DNA from: Phoronis australis
Lineage: Eukaryota; Phoronida; Phoronidae
Length of the DNA stretch: 64,000 bases
Assembly: GCA_002633005.1 (NCBI GenBank)
Contig: NMRA01000035.1
Location: 300,646-364,645 of the forward strand
Direction: 5' to 3'
The translations under genes were made by a program, and so were the position numbers. Below the pieces are notes generated by a model. The model searched no databases and was not told the origin of the DNA. It worked only from the letters and a program-made list of their open reading frames with translations. How positions within the stretch are numbered: position 1 is the stretch's first letter; each line of letters starts with the position of its first letter. This document shows positions 40,401 through 51,710 of this stretch, piece by piece.

Positions 40401-40927
40401 ATTTCTTGAAAAAATTCAAAATTGCATCCTGGGTTGTGGCAAATGAAAGAAAAATGCTGCCTCAGACGAACGCTAAAAGTTTCAATTTGTTGGCAAAACT
40501 CCAATAGTAGGGCAGGATGAAAAAGTTTTGGGTGACACATACCAGTACATACATGCTTTGGGCCATAAGTATGACTCGTTCAATAGTTCACGACCAAGAG
40601 TGTGAATTTGTAGTGTTTGTTTTATTCGCAACCATATTAACTTAGGTGTTGTGAATGTATTGCAAGTAAAGTAAATGTGTGGTGGCAGATCTACGCAGGG
40701 GTTTTAAGCTCCCCATGGAGACAGGTCCCAGGTGTCCTGTCTCATGTACCCCAAGCAGAATATGTACACAATGTTGGGCTAATGTTACTGGTTAGTTATC
40801 AGATATGAGTGCAGTCTGTGGTCTGAATAAAGACTGATAGTGTGAGCTTTGAAGCTACTCCTCTGTGATTTGTGCGTAATTCAGACGTAGACTAAAAAGT
40901 TAACTAAAAAGCATTTTTGTTTTACAG

Positions 40928-40988
40928 GGCTATGGGGCGTTGGTGTGGAAACATCATTTAGAGGGAATCCATTGGGATATTATATTTT
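40928..40988 (+). CDS. TMEM72: TMEM72-like exon (GVGVETSFRG segment)
   Basis: 61 bp with acceptor TTTTACAG and donor TT|GTAAGTAT. Encodes LWGVGVETSFRGNPLGYYI and two bases of a Leu codon completed in the next exon. Confidence 0.78.
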
Positions 40989-43900
40989 GTAAGTATCTAA
41001 TCATGGCAGATTGTTGATTAAAATTACAGTACAGTAACTATGGCTAGTCTGTAGTCGGAAGCTTTTTTTCTAGATGGCCTTGGTTCATGAACTAAATTTC
41101 AAACCCCTTTCTTCATTAATTGGTTCATGTCATATTTGAGTAAACCTGGTTGATTTAAAGTGCATTCCACCCTGTTTAGGTGGCTAAAAATGAAAATGGG
41201 GTTGGGTCTTCTCTCTCGATCTCATAATATTCCTTGTGGTGATTGGATTCTGTTTTCCTTACACACAAGACCATCAAGACCATTAGCAACTCAAGAAAGG
41301 ACATCAGATTTTATTGGGACTATACAACCGTAAAATTGTGAATTTGAAAGTGTCATTGCTCTTGACTTGAGTTGGTGAATAAATAGAATCATGTCACAAT
41401 AAGGAATATTGTGAGACAGATTTTATGAGAATAGAAGGCCTAATTCAATTCTGTTTTTAACCAGCTTAACTAGACGAAAATGTGTAAGTAATGATGCACA
41501 CTTTGTAACCACGGAAATGGCTGAGGCTTTTTATGAGTATGTGAGGTGCAGTGTGCAGTCTGGTCTCAAGTAAGAATCAATGACTCCATAGTCATTCTTG
41601 ACTGACCATAATAAGCACGTGCATGTAGTCGAGTCATAATTGACTCTGTAGCTACTTATTCTTGTGTGCCTGCCACTTTTGTTTTTACTTAAAGTGCTTA
41701 AAACCATTTATCTTGTTTCGACGAGTGACTACATTGTCAGCATCATTAAACCCTCCATTATGTCACTGCATATCACAATCGTGAATTCAATATCCCGAAA
41801 ATGAGAAAATAGAAAAAATAAGTGACTTCAGCTGAAAGTTTCTTAGCTCCACAGACATGGATGTGACATATGAACATTTCCAGTGCTAGCGTGTCAGAAA
41901 AAGCACCCTTTGATAGGGAAACGTGATGAAGCAGTTTCCTCTGTTGGCGACATGTCCTCTCGGTTTGCGCATAATTGTGTTAAGGACCTGAAATGAACCG
42001 ATCTGAAATTGTAGGCAGTTGTGATTGCACTTCTTGTGACATTGCGCCCCTGTTTGTTATGGCTATATGCACAAATAACTGAATCTATTTTAGCAGGTGA
42101 ATGTCATGACCTGCAACTATTGTTTGTTTTGAGATAAATGTGGATACTGTCAAGAACATGACCTATTTGGAAAGGTCATTGTGTTGCTGATTGGAAACAA
42201 ATAAGGCATTGAATATTTTGAGAAATTTTTCGCTGAAACACACACACACACAAACACACACTCGCTTTGTTTACTTATTCTGAAAATTTTCTTTTTGATA
42301 CTACTTGTTTTTTCAACTTATTCACTGTTGATGAGTCTAATGAATGTTAACGATAAAGATGACACTGGTGTGTTGAAATATTTCATATTCCATAGATTAC
42401 GGTAAAAATTCTCCAATTTGGGACATCCTTTAGAATTTGGGAGACATCAACTCCTTCAAAATTAAATTTTCTTGATTCTGGAATTTGGGACAAGGGAGAT
42501 TTTAGCCTTCACCATATTTCTCAAATTTTGGACAGTGGCTTTTCAATCATTTTTCCAGTGATTCTTGAATTTGGTAAGACCAATATTGTTTATTTCTAGA
42601 ATTTAGGACATATCTGACCATGAGCAAAATAATTAATTTTTCACTGTCTCAAACTGGAAAATTTTTACCGTAATAGGTTTTAAAAAAACTATTTTTACAT
42701 GGTGTTGTAATCGCCCGTGATTAACTTTGCTGATTGTGCGTCACTGGTAGACTTGTCAGACGAATCAAAAAGTGTGGTCAGAACATTTCTGATGAATGTG
42801 CATAGTACTAGTATGGGAGTGAAACAACTTTGCATAAAAATGAGGTTGAAGATGAAGGAACGCAGTTCTGACCGACTGCTTTTATGGCAGTGGTGTCTCG
42901 ACTGATGCGCTGTCTAAGAACAACCATTACTTGTTGTTTGAATGGTGGCAGGAAATCACTTGGAAAGTTTCTCGAGCATTTTGGAAATTTGAATAATTTA
43001 ATGAGAGTAAACAATGGATGTGATGGAGTATGAAGTTTTATATCAAGTTATAGATCATAGACAACAGATTTGCAACTCCAACATTTTTATTTGGAATTTC
43101 CAAAAGAGGCACCATTATCCATTTATTTGGCAGATGACTTACTTGTCGGAAGTAAAGCCGTGACTCACACCAGGTGGCACTAGTGAATAGTGTTGGTCAT
43201 ACCTTGTTTTTCATTAAATTAACATTTCCCGACCATTTTTATGCGCCCACATATTTATATGTGGACGCATTATGCCGTCATCTCTGTCCGTCCGTCCGTC
43301 CGTCCGTCCGGGCGGCGTCCGTCAGGCGTCCGGCGTCCGCTGCTCTATCTCCAAAACCCTTTGACATACGTTCATGAAATTTGGCACCTATGTTCCATTC
43401 ATGAATGGGACGGCATGTGCGAACTTTCGGACGGATCCGACTACCGGTGTGCCCCCTAGTGGCAATTTTATTTTTTTACGCTTACCTTTGTATCTTCAAA
43501 AGTCCTGAACGGATTTTCATGAAATTTGGTATGTAGGCACCTATTAGTGAGATGACGCTATCCTCCTGTTTTCAGATGGATTCGACATAGTTTGCGCCAC
43601 CTAGTGGCCATTTTTACTGTTTTCGAGTCTGTATTTTTGCGTCCACCCCTCTATCAACCAAACCGCTCAAAGGATGATTGTGAAAATTGGCGTGTATGTG
43701 CTTACTATAAGGAAGACAGCTGACAATGATTTTCAGATGATTTGGACTACTGTGGCGCCTCCTAGTGGTAGTTTTTTTTTTTTTGCGCCCATGGCTGTAT
43801 CTCCCAAACCGTTTGCAGGATCTTTACTAAATTTAGCAAGTGTATTTATGTGATGTTGACAACGGACGATGACGACTTTAGGATGATTCTGACTACCGGT

Positions 43901-46900
43901 ATTCCTCTAGTGGCAATTTTAGTATTTGCCTCTAGTGGCAATTTTAGTATTTTACATTGACCTCTGTATTTTCTTCAGGTGTGTACTTTGTGTTACTTCG
44001 TGACTATGAAGGAAAAGTTCCAAGTAGAAATTTGTTTCTGGCATTCTAATGCTGTGCTAATCTCGTATGCTGGTAAATTTGTTTTTAATTCTATGTTTCT
44101 GTGGTGCTTTAAGCAACTGGTGTATAGGATGTGCTTGTATTATGAAGATTACTCACTTTTTGCCCCTAGCCTATTGAGGAGACAAGAACCATGCCTTTCC
44201 ATTTTGCAAAGTACAACATACTACATATATGCCCTCTACTGGCCACTTTATGGTACCAATAAACAACCCTAGAAGGATACCGTATGCGGTGCAATTGTGG
44301 GCGCATTTCAACGCTCTGCGTTGCTCTTGTTGAAAAGCTTGTTGTACTGTGATGCATTCGACATAAAACTTTTCATTGTTAGTTACATTCCTTTTTGGTT
44401 TACCTGTTGTATGTCTTATTGTTTCAGGTGTACAGCTGGTCTAGTGTCATTTTTAGAGACTGTATTCTTGATCAACATTTGTATTTATCTATGCATCGGG
44501 TAAGTACTCTGGCTCTTGAGGTTTATTGCAAAGTTGACCCTAAGAGTGTCTAATGCAAAAGCTGTATGTTGTATTTCCATTTGTTGTCAACTGAAGAGTT
44601 TTGTGAATGCGGTCTTGTCAGATGGGTCCTGTAACTGGATGGGTCCTATTAATGAAATTAAGACTACTTGTGCTTTCGGGGCTCGGAAGACTGTGCCTTG
44701 AAACTAAGATGAGCAAGTTTGCGGCATGGTTGGCCTACTGTATGAAACACCTCAGTCAGTCACGAGAGCCCTGTTATGATTTAATAAGTTCTTCATAAAA
44801 GTTTTCAATTCTGTACGTATCTTCTGAGAAAATGGACAGACTGCTCCACGCGTCGTCAAACTTTTTTGTCTTAATACCTAAGCAAATCGTAAATACTCAT
44901 TAATAAGTTACTATTTTTAATTCCATTTGTTTCAACAATATTTCTTTATCAATGTAGAATGGTGCTCAAAACAATGGATGCCCACTGGAATCAATTTCAT
45001 TAAAGAGTTATGTAACCATCCTGTTATTTCAGTGAGGACCAAAGTCTCTGCATACGCTGTTGGAAAGGTGTGCTGTGGGTTGATGATTGGAGAAGGGGAT
45101 TGCTTTACCTTCTGTTGTCTATTGGCTGCTTTGTACAACCATACGAAGTATGGCTGGCAGTTATTTCAGGTAAGGAATTGACTGAAGTTGCAGTAACCTT
45201 TCTTGGTTTCTTTGTACAACCATACAAAGTATGACTGGCAGTTATGTTAGGTGAAGAGATTTGATTGATGGCTTGAGAGTACGTTCTACTAAAAACATTT
45301 AAGTAATGAAAAGTTAGCATGATTACTTTCAGGGTAAAATTAATTTAATTTAAAGTAAGTTTTGTTCAGAGCTAAGGGGTTCCTTAAGCTCGACTATTCC
45401 TGACCAGTTCAAAGTGTTCCACTTGAGTTCATATGCACTGCATGACATTGACTATCAACGATTATCTGCGGTTAACTTAAAATTGCACTAACCAAAGCTA
45501 CTGAATTTAATAAATGTAAAAAAATTACATCAATGATAATGTAGTGATAAATTTTTACCATTTTTGTGTGAACCAGTGTCAGCCATGTGGACTGGCTAGA
45601 CCTACTTGTGGCAATGTACTGAGTGTTGAAAGTGAGATAGTTTTCTCAGTTGTTGAGGCTACTGCTCATGGGTATCTTTCTTCCAATGTAATGTGCATGT
45701 GGACTGGCTAGACTTACTTGTGGCAATGTACTGAGTGTTGAAAGTGAGATAGTGTTCTCAGTTGTTGAGGCTACTGCTCATGGGTATCTCTCTTCCGATG
45801 TAATGTGCATGTGGACATGCTCGACACAATTATCAAAAACCTCCATTAAAACAGTGTGCTAAGTCACATTGGAAAAGCATCGAATACCATACATTTCCAG
45901 CTAAGTTTGGAAATTCTTGTATTTCGCACACTAATCTCAAATCTCTCAATGCTATATAGTGTTCGATTTGGCGACCTACAACTCGCCAGTGTGACCTCAG
46001 ATTTTGTTTGGTGAGCTGGTAAAAGTCCCAGCTCACCAGGGTATTGTGAGTTACCGCCAAGTTTGAAGAATCGGGACATTTTACCAGTAATTCAGTTCGA
46101 AATTTGTGGAGAATTCTTAATACTTGAAAATTAATGACATTTTTACCAAATACAATGCCCTTGGTTCATATTATGCACACCTTCGAGCTCGCGCTAAAAA
46201 AGGCTACAGGAAGTAAGAGTTCATGAGTCATACACAGACGTGTTCTGATCGCTTGTTTTTCCTTAGGCTGGGTGGAATATCAGGGTGCCTAAGGGGTAAA
46301 TTAGTCACCTTTGAGCGCGTAATGTGCCATTCTCCTTATTTTTCATGACTTTGGTGTTGCAGAGTATATTTGTCCCGTTTTTCAATTCAGATGTTCTATT
46401 TATTCATTTTCGACTGTTACAAGTTTATGCCAAGTGTGGAGGACAGGACTTCGGGACCCTCACATATGGGGTTTCCCTTTTTGGTGAGCTCATTCCCCAT
46501 TTTGTGACCTGGAAATTTTTACGAGGTTGCGCTAAATGAGCTGATGTTTCTATAAGCGCTGTGTCTTCTTTTTTGTTAGGACTTGGTTTTTGGACGTGCA
46601 CTGTACCCGTTACTGTTCTGCATAGCTTGGGAATCCGTCAATCTTTCGTGAGAAACAATGAACCCGAAAAATTTAAACATGAGCCAAAAATGTTTCAGCC
46701 CTTGTTGTTCGTATTAGTGATGATGAGTACATTGCTTGCTTTGCAGGTCTGATGTTAGTCATAGGTGGAGTATTCTACTGTCTGAAGACCTATAAAACTA
46801 AGCTAGAGGAACGCACAGAAGCCCAGAGAGAGGAGGAAAACTATGACAGGTTTGACACGTGCCTTGTTTATATCATATATTTGTAAATACGTGGTGACCT

Positions 46901-48910
46901 TCGCCCAACTGTTGATTCAGATTAATTGAAATACTGGTGAAAGTGAAACATCACTATTTACGTGTAGAAAATATATATCTGAAACTAAATAAGGCGATCC
47001 AGATCCTCCCAAGGATACTATTTACGTGTAGGAATGTAAAGCTTGTAGTTCTTATAGAACAAAATCTTGTCGTTGAAGTTTGAGGCATGCATTTCAAAAT
47101 TACAATTTTTGTGGTTACAAAATTCATGACCCTTTAGCAACAGTTAAAATCTAATTGGAGAAAACATTATCTCGTGTCTGTTTCATGATTTCTGACTTAA
47201 AGCTAAGTCAGAAATTTGGTCTTATGCTCTGCATAACTAGTTCTGGAAAACAATTAAATCTCATTTTAGCAAAAGTGCAACGTCTCTGAGAATGTACGAA
47301 CTTTGCTTGTGTTGTGATACCGATGCTGTGGAGGATGAGTTACATTTTATGTTTGATTGTTTTCTTTATAACTTATGGAGGTCTATTCTAGTTAATAAAG
47401 TTTCACTTCAAGTCCCGAACTTTGCAGATTTAGAAGATTAGACACATTAAAACTGTTGTTTCAGTATTTCCCTAAGCAATTCGCCAAATATATCAAGTCT
47501 GCTTTTATTTTGAACTTAGAAACTGTTGCATTTATGGTACATGAGTTGTGTGGTTAAAGTACAGTTACTTCAAACAGTTAATAGGTATAACATTCGTAAC
47601 AAAAAGAAGTATGCAGCCCAGTTGGGCTTATTATTTACTTGTCACTATAATTAATAAATGCATAATTACATACATACAGATAACTTCTAGTTACTCAGAA
47701 AATTTCTGAAACTTATTTCTAGACTGATGCACTCATGATTACTTGGCTTAAACCTTTATTCAGCAAATTGTGAAGTGGAAGCGCAAGACTGTCTAATATG
47801 TATTATGTCATTTTCATGAAACAGATCCCCTGATTACAACAAAGCAAGGCAATCATGAACTACAGTTGTTGTAACAATACATCCTCCTCACACGCATCAA
47901 AGTTTTTGTGTCAATAGGACGGTCCGGGATAGAAATCTCCTATTCCTCATTTAAACAGATTCTAGGAATCATGCAGAGAATATCGCATATTCTGATACTT
48001 CTCAAATTTGTCCAACTTTCTGCCATCAAGAGTTGCAGCCCATAGCAGGGCACTAAAACTTGGCAGGCAGTTGAAGGTCGAATACACTTAATGCAGTCAA
48101 GAAAGGAAAATGGTCTGACATAGGGTGGCCGAATTTTGAGAACCAGTTTTCTCCACTAAATAACGGACATCAAACTGGTTCTCAAAATCCGGGCACATTA
48201 TATCAAACTATTGCCGTCAAGAACAGAGCAAGGCACCAACAAATAACATGAGAAAATCCAATGACGCAAAAAGGAAGCTAGATAACTGTTTGACAGATTA
48301 TGCAGCATTGTGGATAAATACCGTGAAATTGAAGTGTCGCTGTGTAATCCGGCACTGTCTTATGTTATGCTAGTAAAGAAAGCAGTGTGTGGAGTTTTAA
48401 TGATATCCTGGAGAGACCTCTGGTGGAGTTGTCTGGTCGCCGAGTGCTTGTACAGGGCTTGGAATTTTTATCTTTTAAGAGAATTTCCTCTTTTTTGGCT
48501 TTGATTTCCTGTTATTTGATTTCCTGTTTCCTCTTTTTTCATCTCTTTTTTATCGTCATTTTGACTTTATTCATGCAAAAAAACATATTTTGCAGTTAAA
48601 TTTTACAACACAGAAAACATCTCTATCACATAAGCCTGTTGATTTGTAAAACGATACGTCACCTGGAAAATTTTCCTCTTTTCTGTCACTGGTTATTTCA
48701 AGCCCTGTTTGACATTGTGGAGAGACCTCTGGTGGAGTTGTCTGTAAACTGGTGTTTTCTTGTTACAGGTTTGAAATTGTTGATGATGATGACGATGATT
48801 TTGCTGATGACATCAACAACTCGTTACCACGAGATATGGAAATTAATCACCAGGAGACGGATGCCATGTTGGAAAATTTGGCTGGACAAGATGAAATTCT
48901 GGAGGTTTAG
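40928..48910 (+). CDS. TMEM72: TMEM72-like multi-pass membrane protein, 5 exons found, first coding exon missing
   Basis: Exons 40928-40988, 44428-44499, 45033-45169, 46747-46849 and 48769-48910 join in frame to 170 aa with a stop. The order of motifs follows vertebrate TMEM72: GVGVETSFRG (cf. GVGTETFLQG), a hydrophobic segment in exon 3 with an acidic residue in SFLETVF, a CxxCWKG/WRRG linker, then LLYLLLSIGCFVQPYEVW (cf. LAYLLLSVACFLHPVLVW), ISGLMLVIGGVFYCLK, and a charged cytoplasmic-looking tail containing six consecutive Asp. About three to four membrane spans are visible. TMEM72 is poorly characterised and no biochemical activity is claimed. The first found exon starts with the last two bases of a codon, so an upstream exon with the start codon must exist; I could not identify it. 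The comparison with the vertebrate protein is from memory. Confidence 0.8.
41169..41477. mobile_element. MITE family 1, fullest copy
   Basis: About 310 bp with long terminal inverted repeats: CCTGTTTAGGTGGCTAAAAA at the left and TTTTTAACCAGCTTAACTAG at the right. Inside the arms an AATATTCCTTGTGGTGA-like block is mirrored by TCACAATAAGGAATATT. Lies in the same TMEM72-like intron. Confidence 0.75.
42235..42262. repeat. (CA)n microsatellite
   Basis: Alternating AC run with one interruption, in a TMEM72-like intron. Confidence 0.85.
43236..44318 (+). mobile_element. About 1.1-kb TIR element with internal degenerate tandem units
   Basis: Bounded by TTATGCGCCCACAT and its inverse ATTGTGGGCGCATTT. 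Starts with a (CCGT)n run (43288-43310). Four or five degenerate units of 110-160 bp each contain an atgaAATTTGG-like and a gGATTCGACtA-like motif and end CTAGTGGCAATTTT. Lies in the first known intron of the TMEM72-like gene. Non-coding in appearance; class uncertain. Confidence 0.65.
44428..44499 (+). CDS. TMEM72: TMEM72-like exon (membrane span)
   Basis: 72 bp with acceptor TTGTTTCAG and donor CGG|GTAAGTAC. The strongly hydrophobic CTAGLVSFLETVFLINICIY segment aligns with the second membrane span of TMEM72. Phases match both neighbours. Confidence 0.78.
45033..45169 (+). CDS. TMEM72: TMEM72-like exon (CxxC linker and LLYLLLSIGCF span)
   Basis: 137 bp with acceptor TTATTTCAG and donor TCAG|GTAAGG. 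The correct frame is not the one with the long open stretch at 44927-45181. It is fixed by the split codons on both sides and gives WRRGLLYLLLSIGCFVQP. An 81-bp downstream copy of its 3' end lies in the following intron. Confidence 0.82.
45209..45260 (+). repeat. Partial duplicate of a TMEM72-like exon 3' end
   Basis: TTTGTACAACCATACAAAGT and ATGACTGGCAGTTATGTTAG repeat the exon end at 45130-45171, 81 bp downstream. The copied donor now reads AG|GTGAAG, and a stop lies between the copies, so it is not an extra coding unit. Confidence 0.75.
45584..45807. repeat. Two-copy 112-bp tandem repeat
   Basis: Units 45584-45695 and 45696-45807 both begin CATGTGGACTGGCTAGAC and include GCTACTGCTCATGGGTATCT. 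A third start (CATGTGGACATGCTCGAC) follows at 45808. Lies in a TMEM72-like intron. Confidence 0.9.
46747..46849 (+). CDS. TMEM72: TMEM72-like exon (last membrane span and charged helix)
   Basis: 103 bp with acceptor TTTGCAG. Encodes LMLVIGGVFYCLK followed by a Lys/Glu/Arg-rich stretch. The donor CAG|GTTTGA is weak after the GT. If unspliced, the frame runs on to a stop at 46884-46886, giving an alternative short C-terminus. Confidence 0.75.
47270..47660 (+). pseudogene. LINE 3' fragment, second copy, in TMEM72-like intron
   Basis: Encodes LCLCCDTDAVEDELHFMFDC then NKVSLQVPNFADLED with a stop, matching the minus-strand fragment at 26515-26890. Cys residues precede the EDELHF motif, as in zinc-binding ends of LINE RTs. 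The tail is AT-rich. Confidence 0.75.
48125..48196. mobile_element. Miniature 72-bp hairpin element, copy
   Basis: GTGGCCGAATTTTGAGAACC at the left is mirrored by CTGGTTCTCAAAATCCGGGC at the right. Four such units of 71-74 bp occur in the window. It may be a tiny MITE or the solo ends of one. Confidence 0.75.
48769..48910 (+). CDS. TMEM72: TMEM72-like last exon (acidic tail and stop)
   Basis: 142 bp with acceptor TTGTTACAG. Begins with FEIVDDDDDDFADDINNS and ends GQDEILEV at the TAG of 48908-48910. The acidic repeat is partly encoded by GAT/GAC runs. Confidence 0.75.
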
Positions 48911-49187
48911 ATCTGTTGTTCGGTTGCTATTTTAGTGTTTACTAGTAGTAGTAAGTCATCTCTGTTGTAATTAGGAATGCATCATTTCAATTTTTTGGAC
49001 ATTGTGCTATCATCCTGGCCGTATATTTATTTCCATCAATTTGAATCTCGAGAAATATCGGAGAAGGATGAGGCAAGCCCAGTTTGAGTTTCTATGGTAA
49101 TTTAATTCAATAGTGTACAGGTTTGATGTCGGATGTCGTCAGTTACAATATGAACATAACTGCCATCAAGGCAGGGTTCAAGGAGGC

Positions 49188-49300
49188 AATGTGGTCTAGT
49201 GTGATAGGTGCACGCTTTTTGAGGTCGTGGGTTTGAGTCTCACTGAGCCACACTGCTAGACCCTTGAGTCAGGTTTCTAGCTCCTCAGCTCGGTTTTAAC
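49188..49300 (+). repeat. tRNA-derived SINE head
   Basis: TGTGGTCTAGTGTGATAGGT resembles a pol III A box, and GTGGGTTTGAGTCTC 30 bp later resembles a B box (GGTTCGANTCC). Followed by TGAGCCACACTGC and AT-rich sequence. No complete tRNA cloverleaf is visible. Lies 3' of the TMEM72-like stop codon. Confidence 0.5.
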
Positions 49301-49838
49301 TTATATATTAATAAAGCATAAAAATAGTTCCAGGTGATCAGTGTAATGGGCCCACTTGCACGGCCTGTGCTCGTCTGGTACAACCTACCAGGTAGCCTGC
49401 AATTATTATTTAATTCAAATGGTACTGTATATGTGAGCTTACCAGGTGATTTGTATTGGGAAATCTTTGCATTTGTGAAAATTTATCCAAATGTGGAATG
49501 AACTTAGCGCTTAGTCCGTTTTGCATACTCATACGTGTGGATGCCCATGTTCGACCAAATGCCCACCCCCGAAATTTCTTAATTTTCACTTTTGAATTCC
49601 CAATTTTTACAATCGAGACTGCCAATTAAAAGTCGACCAGTGTTTTTGTGAATGCCTGTCCCACGGGAGTTTTTTATCCTAAAATGAACGCAACTCATGT
49701 ATCTTTGAATGAGGGACAATCTGTCTCAGTGGCACCTTGCCCTATGTGGTGGTAAAATGTCCAGTCTTTACTGAAGAAACCATATGATAGTTTTTTTGAT
49801 TCCTGCACATTCTAATCTTGTCATACTTGTATGGAAAA

Positions 49839-49844
49839 AATAAA
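49839..49844 (+). terminator. Polyadenylation signal, TMEM72-like gene (proximal)
   Basis: AATAAA about 930 bp after the stop codon. Another copy lies at 50102-50107. Confidence 0.4.
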
Positions 49845-50135
49845 GACTGTTCACATAAATGCGCGCCCCAACTTCTCAAAAATATCATTTTTAAACATCC
49901 ATGCTCTGCTTAACACCCAGCGTCTGATTTTTTTACTTTACGAATTTAGCACTGTACATTCTGATCCATCCAGTTGTGAGATTTTCCCCATTAATTTAGT
50001 GTGAATGTTAGTCGTATTTTGATATTTATTTTTTATTGTTTTTCATATCCTTAAGCTTATAGCATTATTCTTACTAGCCTAGTTGCTTGATCTCCCCCTC
50101 GAATAAAAGTCCAGCTTAAACTTCAAACTCGTTTT

Positions 50136-50690
50136 TAAGATTATCTAGGACCTTAATAAACGACCTCAACTCTAAGAATTTTTGATTATTCACTTAGTTC
50201 AGGTTTTATGCTAAATAAACTTGCAAAATACGAGGTATTTTTGTAGAAAAAAGTCTTATTAGTATATTGCTCAAAACTAGACATTAAAAGGCAAAATCCT
50301 TACAGATTTTTTGAGACAAAACCTAAAGTTTTCATTTAAAAAAAGTAAATTCGGCTGGTTGGTTATTTTGCTATGAATGTACCTTTCTTGCACATAAAAA
50401 ATTGACTTAAAAACATCGTCAGGTGACAATAGTAAAGACACAGTAGTAAGATGTGTATTTTTAGAATCCTCCAACTTTCTCACTTTTTTCAGAAAATATA
50501 TACTATTAATTGTAAAAACGTCGTCACGTGACAATAGTGAAGACACAGTAGTAAGAAGTGTATTTTTAGAATCCTTCAACTTTCTCACTCCTTTCAGAAA
50601 ATATATACTTTTAATTGTTGACAAAACATAGTTTTTTTCGATTTTTGACTTAGAATTAAGGTCCTTTAGTTTGGTCCTAGATAACCTTAA
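50136..50690. mobile_element. 555-bp TIR element with a 105-bp internal tandem duplication
   Basis: The left arm TTAAGATTATCTAGGACCTT, extending to AATTTTTGATT near 50188, is mirrored by AAGGTCC...GGTCCTAGATAACCTTAA ending at 50690. Between them two 105-bp units (about 50412-50516 and 50517-50621) repeat AAGACACAGTAGTAAGA and ATTTTTAGAATCC. The 105-bp length (35 codons) keeps a minus-strand ORF open at 50277-50624, but I think this is chance. Confidence 0.65.
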
Positions 50691-51142
50691 GTGAGTGGCT
50701 GCAAACCTGGCTCAGCTTTAATTTTCACTTGTGAAATTGTCTATGATTTTCTTAAAGAAAACAAGAAATCAATGTAACTTTTTGAATGTTATTCTGTATC
50801 ATTTCCAGTTTCTGTTTTTTCATTACTGGGTGGCAGTATCTGAAGTCTGTAAATGATTCATTTTTGTGTTTTTTACACATGTGCGTAGCATTTATTTTGT
50901 GGTTTACTGGAATCATCAGATAAATAGAGAGTCAATGCAGTACTTTTTGTTGTCTCCGTGTGCTCTTCGTTCTTGAAGGAAATTTACATTTACCTGAATG
51001 AAGAATTACAAGTTTGGAATTGTAAATTTACTAATTTTGCTCAGTAAGTCAATCTCTTATTGTTTTCTGTGCATCATACCGAAGAGGTGTCTTGAGGCTG
51101 GTCCTGTATTTGTTACAGGCATGGACAATAGTGGGATATAAG

Positions 51143-51216
51143 GTGCTCGTATTTTGAAAAAAACAGTTTGGTGCCTGTTATACAGTGGATAAAACTGGTT
51201 CTCAAAATTCAGGCAC
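51143..51216. mobile_element. Miniature hairpin element, copy
   Basis: GTGCTCGTATTTTGAA to AAACTGGTTCTCAAAATTCA and GGCAC. Same arms and a similar middle (CAGTGGATAAAAC) as the 48125, 61800 and 9088 copies. Confidence 0.7.
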
Positions 51217-51563
51217 ATCCTTATATCTGGCCATTACTTAGCCATGCACCCCATTCCAGCGAGCAGCAAACAATGACTTTTGGGTCATAAATTGTGAGAG
51301 TTGATATGTTATGTTTTTTGAACGTAAGGATTTTTTATTGCTTGAGGTCATTTTATTTTCATATTGCACCAAGATTAGCTCTTAAGCTATTCATGACTGT
51401 TGCATTTGACATTTTTGTCGTGGCTAGTATTGCTGTGTTTGGATGTCAGTCATAATACATGGGAAGTTGTGTGCACCTGAAATATTGCTATTGAATCGGG
51501 CTTTGACCATGTACTATGTGCTCTGAATGGCGACATTGTTAAACATTTAATGCAGCATTGTTG

Positions 51564-51569
51564 AATAAA
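51564..51569 (+). terminator. Possible distal polyadenylation signal
   Basis: AATAAA followed within 30 nt by TG-rich sequence. If used, the TMEM72-like 3' UTR would cover the MITE-like elements at 50136-50690 and 51143-51216. Confidence 0.3.
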
Positions 51570-51710
51570 GATTGACAAAGTGTATGCATAGTAGATTTTA
51601 TTTCTTTCATTAGTTTCCGTTATAAAGTCTGAAATGGTTTTTAAATGTCTTTATATAGTCTAGGATGTCTAACCCTGTTTTAGCTATTATAATATTTAAA
51701 GCCCCATATC

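Noticed and set aside
44927-45181. 84-aa ORF over a TMEM72-like exon
   Set aside because: Wrong frame. Split codons on both sides and the match to TMEM72 fix a different frame from 45033 to 45169.
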